Shown: positions 53,325 to 62,360 of the stretch, in pieces
How the letters are laid out: each line of letters starts with the position of its first letter
How positions within the stretch are numbered: position 1 is the first letter of the stretch
Assembly: GCF_025993685.1 (NCBI RefSeq)
Contig: NZ_DAJPEN010000001.1
Span: forward strand, 3,286,001-3,350,000
Origin: Bacteroides mediterraneensis
GTDB lineage: Bacteria; Bacteroidota; Bacteroidia; Bacteroidales; Bacteroidaceae
DNA length: 64,000 nt
Reading direction: 5' to 3'
Translations under genes and position numbers: made by a program
The notes under the pieces: model-generated
Told to the model about the DNA's origin: nothing
Seen by the model: only the letters and a program-made list of their open reading frames with translations
Database searches by the model: none

Positions 53325-53840
53325 ATGAATATATCACTTCAAGAAATCGTATTTTATATCGTAGGTGCCTGTATCATCGTCAGCTCCATTCTGGCTGTCA
53401 CTACAGGAAGACTGCTGCGTGCAGCCACTTACCTGCTGTTCGTGCTCTTCGGCACAGGCGCCATCTACGGAATCCTGGGCTACACCTTCCTGAGCGCAGT
53501 CCAGCTGATGGTGTATGCCGGAGGTATCGTGGTATTGTATGTGTTCTCTATCTTGCTGACCCAGTCGGACAAGAATATGAAATACAAGCAAAACCGGGCC
53601 AAGCTTATCAGCGTACTGATTACCACCGTAGTGGGAGCTGCACTGGTGCTCTTCCTAGTGATGACCAACGGATTTGCCCTGAACCTGATTCCACAGGGAG
53701 TGGAACTTCCGGTCGACCAGATTGGACACGCGTTGATTGGTACCGACAAGTACCAGTTCGTCCTGCCGTTTGAGGCCGTCAGCGTATTGTTATTAGCTTG
53801 TATGATTGGTGCGATATTGATTGCACGCAAAGAAAAATAA
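53325..53840 (+). CDS. nuoJ: Complex I subunit J
   Basis: This 171-aa membrane subunit has five transmembrane helices. The conserved segment QLMVYAGGIVVLYVFSILL contains the pi-bulge helix typical of NuoJ. It sits 16 bp after nuoI and 12 bp before nuoK. Confidence 0.95.
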   Translation: MNISLQEIVFYIVGACIIVSSILAVTTGRLLRAATYLLFVLFGTGAIYGILGYTFLSAVQLMVYAGGIVVLYVFSILLTQSDKNMKYKQNRAKLISVLITTVVGAALVLFLVMTNGFALNLIPQGVELPVDQIGHALIGTDKYQFVLPFEAVSVLLLACMIGAILIARKEK

Positions 53841-53852
53841 TACAGTAAGATT

Positions 53853-54170
53853 ATGGAAATAGAAATTCATGTAGTTCACTACCTTGTCATCAGCACCGTC
53901 ATGCTTTTCTGCGGCATCTATGGTTTCTTCACCCGCAAGAACCTGCTGGCACTGCTGATTTCAGTAGAATTGATGCTCAATGCCACCAACATCAATTTCG
54001 CGGTATTCAACCGTTATCTTTTCCCCGGACAACTGGAGGGGCATTTTTTCAGCCTGTTCGGAATAGCCATCGCCGCAGCCGAAACCGCCGTGGCCATTGC
54101 CATCATTATTAATGTGTATCGCAACCTGAAACAGGTGCTTACCGATGATATAACCGATTTGAAAGGATAA
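53853..54170 (+). CDS. nuoK: Complex I subunit K
   Basis: This 105-aa subunit has three transmembrane helices. The two functional membrane glutamates are seen in LISVELMLNATNINF and IAAAETAVAIAII, as expected for proton translocation. Length and position are standard. Confidence 0.96.
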   Translation: MEIEIHVVHYLVISTVMLFCGIYGFFTRKNLLALLISVELMLNATNINFAVFNRYLFPGQLEGHFFSLFGIAIAAAETAVAIAIIINVYRNLKQVLTDDITDLKG

Positions 54171-54196
54171 CTTTCTTATACATTATTAAATTGCTT

Positions 54197-56086
54197 ATGG
54201 ATTATACAATTCTGATACTTGCCCTCCCGATGCTGAGCTTCCTGCTTCTGGCACTGGCCGGCATGAAAATGCCTCATCGTGTAGCGGGCGCCATCGGCAC
54301 ACTTTCACTGGGAGTGGTAGCCGTACTGAGCTATCTGACGGCATTCAGCTATTTCACGGCTCCACGTACTGCGGAAGGCCTCTACCCTACGCTGACTCCG
54401 TGGAACATTGAATGGCTGCCGTTCACTTCGTCTCTTCATATTGACATGGGTATCCTGCTGGACCCGATTTCCGTCATGATGCTGGTGGTCATCTCCACCG
54501 TTTCCCTGATGGTACACATCTATTCTTTCGGTTACATGAAAGGAGAGGTCGGTTTCCAGCGGTATTACGCCTTCCTGTCATTGTTTACTTTCTCCATGCT
54601 GGGACTGGTCGTTGCAACCAATATCTTCCAGATGTATGTGTTCTGGGAACTGGTGGGTGTGTCTTCTTACCTGCTCATCGGTTTCTACTACACCAAGCCG
54701 GAAGCCATTGCTGCCAGCAAGAAAGCATTCATCGTAACCCGTTTTGCCGACCTGGGCTTCCTAATCGGTATCCTGATTTACGGATATTACATGCAGACCT
54801 TTACCTTCACTCCGGGCACGGAACGTCTGATGCAGGCCGGAATGGTACTTCCCCTTGCACTGGGACTGATGTTCGTGGGTGGCGCCGGTAAGAGTGCCAT
54901 GTTCCCGTTGCACATCTGGTTGCCGGACGCCATGGAAGGTCCGACTCCGGTATCTGCCTTGATTCATGCCGCCACCATGGTGGTAGCCGGTGTTTACCTG
55001 GTAGCCCGCATGTTCCCGCTGTTCATCGGTTATGCACCTCACACCCTGCACATCGTGGCCTGGGTAGGTGCTTTCACTGCCTTCTATGCAGCCAGCGTAG
55101 CCTGCGCACAGAGTGATATCAAGCGTGTACTTGCCTTCTCTACCATCTCACAGATTGGTTTCATGATGGTGGCACTGGGTGTCTGCACCGCAGCCGACCC
55201 GCACGAAGGCGGTCTGGGTTACATGGCCGGCATGTTCCACCTGTTCACTCACGCCATGTTCAAAGCCCTGCTTTTCCTGGGCGCCGGATGCATCATCCAT
55301 GCCGTACACAGCAACGAGATGGAGACCATGGGCGGCTTGCACAAATACATGCCGATTACCCACATCACCTTCCTGATTGCCTGTCTGGCCATTGCCGGTA
55401 TTCCTCCTTTCTCCGGATTCTTCTCCAAAGACGAGATTCTGACAGCCTGCTTCCAGTACAGTCCGGTCATCGGATGGATTATGACGATTATCGCCGGAAT
55501 GACCGCTTTCTACATGTTCCGTCTGTACTACTGCATCTTCTGGGGCAAGGAAAACAAGGAACTGCACGCACATCATGTACCGCATGAAAGTCCGCTGACC
55601 ATGACCTTCCCGCTGATGTTCCTGGCACTGGTTACCCTCGTAGCCGGATTTATTCCTTTCGGACACTTCGTTTCTTCCAATGGACATGCCTACGACATTC
55701 ACCTCGACTGGGGAGTAGCCGGCACAAGCATCGTCATTGCCGTCATCGCCATCGCCCTGGCCACTTGGATGTATGCCCGCGAAAAACAGCCTGTAGCCGA
55801 GATGCTGGCACAGCGCTTCAGTACCCTGCACCGTGCAGCCTACAAGCGCTTCTACATGGATGAGATCTGGTTGTTCGTTACCAAGAAAATCATCTTCCGC
55901 TGCGTATCCACTCCGCTGGCATGGTTCGACCGCCACGTCATCGACCAGTTCATGAATTTCATGGCATGGAGCACCAACGCCGCTGGAGAAACCGTACAGC
56001 CGATACAGAACGGTAAAATCCAGACGTACACTCATTATTTCCTGGCAGGTATTATTGTACTGACAATCATCTTGCTGCTGAACTAA
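54197..56086 (+). CDS. nuoL: Complex I subunit L (antiporter-like)
   Basis: This 629-aa proton-pumping subunit is of the Mrp-antiporter type. Conserved features are FWELVGVSSYLLIGFYY with the channel glutamate, GGAGKSAMFPLHIWLPDAMEGPTP in two parts with the key lysine, and the C-terminal lateral helix region. The ATG at 54197 is preferred over the TTG at 54191. Confidence 0.96.
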   Translation: MDYTILILALPMLSFLLLALAGMKMPHRVAGAIGTLSLGVVAVLSYLTAFSYFTAPRTAEGLYPTLTPWNIEWLPFTSSLHIDMGILLDPISVMMLVVISTVSLMVHIYSFGYMKGEVGFQRYYAFLSLFTFSMLGLVVATNIFQMYVFWELVGVSSYLLIGFYYTKPEAIAASKKAFIVTRFADLGFLIGILIYGYYMQTFTFTPGTERLMQAGMVLPLALGLMFVGGAGKSAMFPLHIWLPDAMEGPTPVSALIHAATMVVAGVYLVARMFPLFIGYAPHTLHIVAWVGAFTAFYAASVACAQSDIKRVLAFSTISQIGFMMVALGVCTAADPHEGGLGYMAGMFHLFTHAMFKALLFLGAGCIIHAVHSNEMETMGGLHKYMPITHITFLIACLAIAGIPPFSGFFSKDEILTACFQYSPVIGWIMTIIAGMTAFYMFRLYYCIFWGKENKELHAHHVPHESPLTMTFPLMFLALVTLVAGFIPFGHFVSSNGHAYDIHLDWGVAGTSIVIAVIAIALATWMYAREKQPVAEMLAQRFSTLHRAAYKRFYMDEIWLFVTKKIIFRCVSTPLAWFDRHVIDQFMNFMAWSTNAAGETVQPIQNGKIQTYTHYFLAGIIVLTIILLLN

Positions 56087-56106
56087 CAAAGAAGAATCTA
56101 TAACGT

Positions 56107-57588
56107 ATGAATATATTAAGTCTTTTCGTATTGATACCTCTGCTGATGCTGCTGGGACTGTGGATTGCCCGCAACGTCAATCAGGTCAGAGGAGTGATGG
56201 TAGCCGGCTCGTCCATCCTGCTGGTGCTTGCCGCCTACCTCACGGTGTCTTATATCGGACAGCGCCATGCCGGAGCCACGGCTGAGATGCTTTTCACGGA
56301 CAGCATCACGTGGTATGCCCCGCTTCACATCTGCTACTCGGTGGGAGTAGACGGTATCTCAGTGGTCATGCTGCTGCTGAGTTCCATCATCGTATTTACC
56401 GGTACATTTGCCTCTTGGAAACTGAAGCCGCTCACCAAGGAATACTTCTTGTGGTTCACCCTGCTGAGCACCGGTGTATTCGGTTTCTTCATCTCTACCG
56501 ACCTGTTCACCATGTTCATGTTCTATGAAGTAGCCTTGATTCCGATGTACCTGCTGATTGGCGTATGGGGAAGCGGCCGCAAGGAATATGCCGCCATGAA
56601 ACTGACCCTGATGCTGATGGGTGGTTCCGCCTTCCTGTTGATTGGTATCCTGGGCATCTACTACGGAGCCGGCGCAGAAACCATGAACATTCTGGAAATC
56701 GTGAAACACCAGATACCGACCGAAATGCAACGCATCTTCTTCCCGATGGTCTTCCTGGGATTCGGCGTATTGGGTGCCCTCTTCCCCTTCCATACATGGA
56801 GTCCCGACGGTCATGCTTCTGCCCCGACGGCCGTAAGTATGCTGCACGCCGGCGTACTGATGAAACTGGGAGGTTACGGATGCTTCCGTATCGCCATGTA
56901 CCTGATGCCGACCGGAGCTGCCATCTGGGGTGACTTCTTCCTGGTGCTGACAACCATCTCTGTCGTATACGGTGCCTTCAGTGCCGTGGTACAGACCGAC
57001 TTGAAATACATCAACGCCTACTCTTCCGTAAGCCACTGCGGACTGGTGTTGTTTGCCTTGCTGATGATGACCCGCGTCAGTGCGACGGGTGCCATCCTGC
57101 AGATGCTGAGCCACGGATTGATGACCGCCCTGTTCTTCGCCCTCATCGGTATGATTTACGGACGCACGCACACCCGTGACATCCGTCAGCTGAGCGGACT
57201 GATGAAAATCATGCCGTTCCTGTCTGTCGGCTATGTCATTGCCGGTCTGGCCAACTTGGGTCTGCCGGGCCTGAGCGGATTCATTGCCGAAATGACCGTC
57301 TTTGTCGGTTCTTTCCAGAATCCGGACCTGTTCCACCGCACCTGCACCGTCATCGCTACGATGAGTATTGTGATTACGGCAGTATATATCCTGCGCGTGG
57401 TCGGAAAAATCCTGTATGGCACCTGCCATAACCCGGAACACCTGAAACTGACCGATGCCACTTGGGACGAACGTCTGGCTGTAATCTGCCTGATTGTGGC
57501 CGTAGCCGGACTGGGACTTGCTCCTTACTGGGTGAGCAACGTCATCAGTGGAAGCGTAGAACCTATTATCAGCCAACTTATCCGATAA
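56107..57588 (+). CDS. nuoM: Complex I subunit M (antiporter-like)
   Basis: This 493-aa antiporter-like proton channel subunit has about 14 transmembrane helices. The key glutamate is in FMFYEVALIPMYLLIG, and the FPFHTWSPDGHASAPT loop and SGFIAEMTVFVG segment are conserved. It starts 20 bp after nuoL. Confidence 0.96.
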   Translation: MNILSLFVLIPLLMLLGLWIARNVNQVRGVMVAGSSILLVLAAYLTVSYIGQRHAGATAEMLFTDSITWYAPLHICYSVGVDGISVVMLLLSSIIVFTGTFASWKLKPLTKEYFLWFTLLSTGVFGFFISTDLFTMFMFYEVALIPMYLLIGVWGSGRKEYAAMKLTLMLMGGSAFLLIGILGIYYGAGAETMNILEIVKHQIPTEMQRIFFPMVFLGFGVLGALFPFHTWSPDGHASAPTAVSMLHAGVLMKLGGYGCFRIAMYLMPTGAAIWGDFFLVLTTISVVYGAFSAVVQTDLKYINAYSSVSHCGLVLFALLMMTRVSATGAILQMLSHGLMTALFFALIGMIYGRTHTRDIRQLSGLMKIMPFLSVGYVIAGLANLGLPGLSGFIAEMTVFVGSFQNPDLFHRTCTVIATMSIVITAVYILRVVGKILYGTCHNPEHLKLTDATWDERLAVICLIVAVAGLGLAPYWVSNVISGSVEPIISQLIR

Positions 57589-57612
57589 CCCGAATAAATA
57601 AAAAGAAATTAT

Positions 57613-59031
57613 ATGAGCGAATTATTTACTATGCAGGCTGAAATCAGCCTGGTCGCCATTATCCTCCTCCTGCTGCTGGCCGACTTGATTATGAAGACGC
57701 CCAGCCACAAGCCGCTCCAGTATATGGCTTGCGTATTCATGGTGGTGCAACTGGCCCTGAACATCGTTCCGACCAGCGGTGAAGCATTCGGAGGAATGTA
57801 TCATGCCACTCAAATGGCATCTGTCGTAAAAACCATCCTGACCGCCGGTACCCTGCTCGTATTCCTGCAGTCGGGCGAATGGCTGTCACGCGAAGATACC
57901 CGCCACAAAGCCGGTGAGTTCTACATGCTGACCTTGAGTACACTGCTGGGAATGTATTTCATGGTGAGTGCCGGAAGCTTTATCCTGTTCTACGTGGGAC
58001 TGGAACTGGCCAGCATCCCGATGGCCTGTCTGGTGGCTTTCGACAAGTTCCGTCATCACAGTGCCGAAGCCGGAGCGAAGTTCATCCTGAACTCCATGTT
58101 CTCTTCTGCCCTGATGCTGTACGGTATCTCTATGGTGTACGGTACTACCGGAACCACTTATTTTGCCGATGTAACGGCCGCACTGACCGGCACACCGCTC
58201 CAGATTATGGCCATGGTGTTCTTCTTTGCCGGACTGGGATTCAAGCTGAGCTTGGTTCCGTTCCACATGTGGACCCCCGATACTTACCAGGGAGCCCCGA
58301 CCAACGTATCAGCCTACTTGTCTGTCATCTCTAAAGGTGCAGCTGCCTTCGCCCTGATGAGCATCCTGGTGAAAGTGTTCGGACAGATGGTAGCCGACTG
58401 GAGCCTGCTGCTGAGCATCGTCATCGTGCTGACCATTACCATTGCCAATATCTTCGCCATCCTGCAGGAAGACCTGAAACGATTCATGGCCTACAGTAGT
58501 ATCTCACAGGCCGGCTACATCATGTTGGCCGTACTGGGAGGAAACGAACAGGGAATGGCCTCACTGGTGTACTACCTCGTGGTGTACATCGCCGCCAACC
58601 TCGCTGTTTTCGGTGTAATCAGTGTCATTGAACAACATACCGGAGGAAAAGTGGACCGCAGTGCGTACAACGGACTCTACAAGACCAACCCGCGCCTGAG
58701 CTTCCTCATGACGCTGGCCTTGTTCTCTTTGGCCGGAATCCCACCGTTTGCCGGATTCTTCTCCAAATTCTTCGTATTTGCCTCTGCCTTCCACAGCGGC
58801 CACTGGCTGGTAGTATTCCTGGCATTGGTAAACACCATCATTTCTCTCTACTACTACCTGCTGATTGTGAAAGCCATGTACATCACTCCCAACGATACGC
58901 CGATTGCTACTTTCCGTACACCGGCCCTGGCAGGTACAGGATTGTTCATCTGCCTCATCGGAGTCATCATTCTGGGACTTTGCAGCGGAGTGTACGACTT
59001 GTTCAGCCACGTAGCTGGATTGGGATTCTAA
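57613..59031 (+). CDS. nuoN: Complex I subunit N (antiporter-like)
   Basis: This 472-aa antiporter-like subunit is the last gene of the operon. FYVGLELASIPMACL carries the channel glutamate, and FKLSLVPFHMWTPDTYQGAP and LAGIPPFAGFFSKF are the usual signatures. A strong terminator follows 29 bp after the stop. Confidence 0.96.
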   Translation: MSELFTMQAEISLVAIILLLLLADLIMKTPSHKPLQYMACVFMVVQLALNIVPTSGEAFGGMYHATQMASVVKTILTAGTLLVFLQSGEWLSREDTRHKAGEFYMLTLSTLLGMYFMVSAGSFILFYVGLELASIPMACLVAFDKFRHHSAEAGAKFILNSMFSSALMLYGISMVYGTTGTTYFADVTAALTGTPLQIMAMVFFFAGLGFKLSLVPFHMWTPDTYQGAPTNVSAYLSVISKGAAAFALMSILVKVFGQMVADWSLLLSIVIVLTITIANIFAILQEDLKRFMAYSSISQAGYIMLAVLGGNEQGMASLVYYLVVYIAANLAVFGVISVIEQHTGGKVDRSAYNGLYKTNPRLSFLMTLALFSLAGIPPFAGFFSKFFVFASAFHSGHWLVVFLALVNTIISLYYYLLIVKAMYITPNDTPIATFRTPALAGTGLFICLIGVIILGLCSGVYDLFSHVAGLGF

Positions 59032-59060
59032 TCCGATAAACATATTATCGTTTTTATAAG

Positions 59061-59098
59061 GGTCATCTCAAATCTGTTTGAGGTGGCCTTTTTCTTTT
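59061..59098 (+). terminator. Terminator of the nuo operon
   Basis: A 12-bp stem pairs 59061-59072 with 59077-59088, including three G-U pairs in RNA, with the loop TCTG. It is followed directly by a ten-base T-rich tract. Confidence 0.86.
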
Positions 59099-59245
59099 AA
59101 TCCATTTTTCACATTTCTTCCCGTCACCCAATTCAAAACCGCAAAATATTTTATCTAAAAGCATCAAATATAATAATTTTTAAACCATTATGTCAGTATA
59201 TAAAATAAAATTACTTCAAAATGATTTTATATTACAAGAATATAT

Positions 59246-59253
59246 TACTTTTG
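59246..59253 (+). promoter_or_regulatory. Putative -7 promoter element of the right-hand SusCD operon
   Basis: TACTTTTG followed by CGGCG matches TAnnTTTG, 49 bp upstream of the susC ATG at 59303. Confidence 0.55.
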
Positions 59254-59302
59254 CGGCGTACTTAAACATATAAATTAAACTAACATCAACACAAAATTCA
59301 CT

Positions 59303-62300
59303 ATGAGTTCTAAATCATGTTTTTCAAAAAGTAGCTGCTTCCTACTGGCAAGTGCCTTAATCGGCACCTCTCTGCCTGCTTTTGCTACTTCTTCAGAGAC
59401 CAGTACTAATCTGGTTGTCCAACAACAAAACCAAAAACTAAAAGGACAAGTCATTGACGCCAAAACAGGTGATCCTGTAATCGGAGTGAACATTCTGGTA
59501 AAAGGGACTACCAACGGAACCATCACAGACATCGATGGAAAATATGAAATCAATGCTCCCGTAGGTTCCCTTCTTCAAATCTCTTTCATCGGATACCAGA
59601 CAGTAGAAATAAAAGCCACAGCCGGTGAACAAACCATCAAGCTGCAAGAAGATACCGAAACTTTGGATGAAGTGGTAGTAGTAGGTTATGGCGTACAGAA
59701 AAAGGAAAGTCTGACTGGCGCCATGTCTACACTGAAAGAAAACAGACTGAAAGATATCACCACACCGACTGTGGAAAACATGCTGAACGGTAAAGTCTCC
59801 GGAGTATATGTAGCGCCGGGCTCAGGACAGCCGGGTTCCAACGGAGCCGTACAGATTCGTGGACGTGCCACACTGAGTGGAAGTACCTCTCCGCTATGGG
59901 TAATCGATGGAGTCATCGTAGGTGAAGACCCCGGCGTACTGAACCCCTCGGATATTGAGAACATGACCATATTGAAGGATGCGGCCTCTACTGCCATCTA
60001 CGGTTCACAAGGTGCAAACGGTGTCATCATCGTGACCACCAAAATGGGAAAGAGCGAAAAGATGAAAATCAATGCCTCCGTCAAACTGGGTGTCAGTACC
60101 ATGACCAACGGAAAGATGGAAATGATGAATGGAGCAGAACTCTACGATTATTATGCATCCTTCCCCAATCAGGAAGACATCAAATTCTCACGCTGGAATC
60201 CCGATTTGAGAAACGCCAACTTCGACTGGGGAGACTTGGCCTCACAAGCTGGATTTACACAAGACTATAATCTTTCCTTATCCGGAGGAAATGAAAAAAT
60301 GAGTTCCTATTTCTCCTTGGGATATTATAGCGAAGAAGGAACCGTAAAAGGATACAAGTACGACCGGTACAGCTTCCGCTACCGTTCCAACTACAAGCCC
60401 TTCTCCTGGCTGACCATCAAACCGAACATTTCAGGTTCGATGAAGAATACCAACGATGCCCAGTATGATTACACCGCCAAATATACCATGTTCCCTTGGG
60501 ATAGCCCATACGATGAAGATGGCAATCTGGTTCCCGACCGTTACAGCGGATGGGTGGACAGCTCTGACCTGAATTACCTGAATGCCCTTTCTTATGGAAA
60601 CCATACCACACAGAAAACATACGAGTTCTCCGGCAATTTCGACTTTGATATCAAAATCACCGATTGGCTGACTTTCACCTCGGTCAATAACTACCGCTGG
60701 ACCGGATACTTCCAGTCTACTTATACAGACCCGCGTACAGACAGCGCCTCCGGTGTGCAGGGACGTGTGGAAGAAGAACAGACCAATAACATCCAACGCT
60801 ACACCAACCAATACCTGACTTTCAACAAGATGTTCGGAAAACATTCCGTACAAGCCTTGCTAGCCTACGAATTCATGGATACATCGGCCAAAGTCATCAA
60901 TGCCAAAGGGACCGGTATCGTTTCCGGATTTGAGGTACTGGATGCAACTGCCACCCCGGAAGAAGTCGGAGGAAATCTTACCGAATGGGCCAAACAGTCT
61001 GTGTTTGCAAAAGTAAACTATGCTTACGACAACCGTTACCTTGCGGAAGCCTCCATCCGACGAGACGGCGCTTCCAACTTCGGTGACGACAAAAAATACG
61101 GTAACTTCTTCTCCATCAGTGCCGGATGGAACATCAACCGTGAGAAATGGTTCAAGGCCGACTGGGTAGACGTATTGAAACTCCGTGCCTCATACGGTTC
61201 GGTAGGTAACATTCCTTATTCCAAATATCCGCAATATGGCTTGTATTCCGTTTCTTCCAACTACAACGGCATTCCGGCCATCCTGATCAGTCAGGTGGGA
61301 AACAAGGACCTGACATGGGAACAGACTTATACCGCAGGAATCGGTGTAGATGCCAATTTCTTCGACAACCGCCTGCGTTTCGTATTCGACTACTACAACA
61401 AATATACTTCCAACATCTTGTACCAGGTTCCGGTTTCCGGACTGACCGGAATCACCAGCCGTTGGCAGAATGTAGGAGAAATGCGTAACTCCGGTATAGA
61501 AATCACCATTGGAGGCGACATTATCCGTACAAAAGACTGGTTATGGAGCATTGACCTGAATATGGGTTACAACAAAAACAAACTGGAGAAACTGTATGGC
61601 GACGATCCGGACATGATGATTATCGGTGGTGGCGGTAATGATACCAGCATTGCCGGAGCAGCAGAAAAAGTGTTGAAGGTAGGTTACAGCACCGACCGTT
61701 ACTATCTGCGTGAATGGGCCGGAGTCGACCCGAAAAACGGTTCCCCTCTGTGGTACAAGAACGACGGAAGCGGAGAAACGACCAGCAACTATTCTGAAGC
61801 CCAGCAAGTCATGACAGAAGCTACGTCACCTAAATTGTTTGGCGGATTCAATACCACTCTTACCTGGAAAAACATTGACTTGAACGCTTCATTCGGTTAC
61901 TCTTTAGGAGGCAAAATCTACAACTATTCCCGTCAGGAATACGATTCAGACGGTGCCTATACAGACCGTAACCAGATGAAGTTGATTGACGGCTGGTCAC
62001 GTTGGGAGAAAGAAGGTGATATCGCCACTCACCCACTTGCCTCTTACGGAAACAACAGTAACTCAAACAAAGCCTCTACCCGTTACTTGGAAGATGGAGA
62101 TTACCTGAAACTACGTTCATTGTCTATCGGCTACAATTTAGACCTGTCGAAATATTATATCCAAAACATGCGTATCTATTTCACGGCTGAGAATGTATTT
62201 ACGGTGACCAAGTTCTCCGGCATCGACCCTGAAGTGCCGGCCTACTATGATGAAACTACCGGTACCTACAAAGCCATCGGTACTGCCGGAGCCAACCTTT

Positions 62301-62347
62301 ATCCGTCTACACGTAAATTCATGTTTGGTATTAACTTAACTTTTTAA
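59303..62347 (+). CDS. SusC/RagA family TonB-linked outer-membrane transporter
   Basis: This 1014-aa TonB-dependent transporter is the first gene of a plus-strand SusCD operon. Its signal peptide (CFLLASALIGTSLPAFA) is followed by a carboxypeptidase-regulatory-like domain (KGQVIDAKTGDPVIGVNILV). Then come a TonB box (LDEVVVVGYG), plug (LWVIDGVIVGE) and barrel ending in LTF. Its leader and the region corresponding to the shufflon site (ISFIGYQTVEIK) differ in DNA sequence from the A, B and C copies, so it is an ordinary, independently expressed copy. Substrate unknown. Confidence 0.96.
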   Translation: MSSKSCFSKSSCFLLASALIGTSLPAFATSSETSTNLVVQQQNQKLKGQVIDAKTGDPVIGVNILVKGTTNGTITDIDGKYEINAPVGSLLQISFIGYQTVEIKATAGEQTIKLQEDTETLDEVVVVGYGVQKKESLTGAMSTLKENRLKDITTPTVENMLNGKVSGVYVAPGSGQPGSNGAVQIRGRATLSGSTSPLWVIDGVIVGEDPGVLNPSDIENMTILKDAASTAIYGSQGANGVIIVTTKMGKSEKMKINASVKLGVSTMTNGKMEMMNGAELYDYYASFPNQEDIKFSRWNPDLRNANFDWGDLASQAGFTQDYNLSLSGGNEKMSSYFSLGYYSEEGTVKGYKYDRYSFRYRSNYKPFSWLTIKPNISGSMKNTNDAQYDYTAKYTMFPWDSPYDEDGNLVPDRYSGWVDSSDLNYLNALSYGNHTTQKTYEFSGNFDFDIKITDWLTFTSVNNYRWTGYFQSTYTDPRTDSASGVQGRVEEEQTNNIQRYTNQYLTFNKMFGKHSVQALLAYEFMDTSAKVINAKGTGIVSGFEVLDATATPEEVGGNLTEWAKQSVFAKVNYAYDNRYLAEASIRRDGASNFGDDKKYGNFFSISAGWNINREKWFKADWVDVLKLRASYGSVGNIPYSKYPQYGLYSVSSNYNGIPAILISQVGNKDLTWEQTYTAGIGVDANFFDNRLRFVFDYYNKYTSNILYQVPVSGLTGITSRWQNVGEMRNSGIEITIGGDIIRTKDWLWSIDLNMGYNKNKLEKLYGDDPDMMIIGGGGNDTSIAGAAEKVLKVGYSTDRYYLREWAGVDPKNGSPLWYKNDGSGETTSNYSEAQQVMTEATSPKLFGGFNTTLTWKNIDLNASFGYSLGGKIYNYSRQEYDSDGAYTDRNQMKLIDGWSRWEKEGDIATHPLASYGNNSNSNKASTRYLEDGDYLKLRSLSIGYNLDLSKYYIQNMRIYFTAENVFTVTKFSGIDPEVPAYYDETTGTYKAIGTAGANLYPSTRKFMFGINLTF

Positions 62348-62360
62348 TCAGCACACATTT

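Noticed and set aside
55148..57576. Long minus-strand frames of 313 and 405 codons
   Set aside because: They are antisense to nuoL and nuoM, compositionally odd (rich in Gln, His, Gly), and typical mirror frames of membrane-protein genes.
59303..59660. Right-hand susC as a fourth shufflon partner
   Set aside because: The equivalent region reads ISFIGYQTVEIK but the DNA lacks the AGTTCC core and the 57-bp identity, and the gene has its own promoter and leader.
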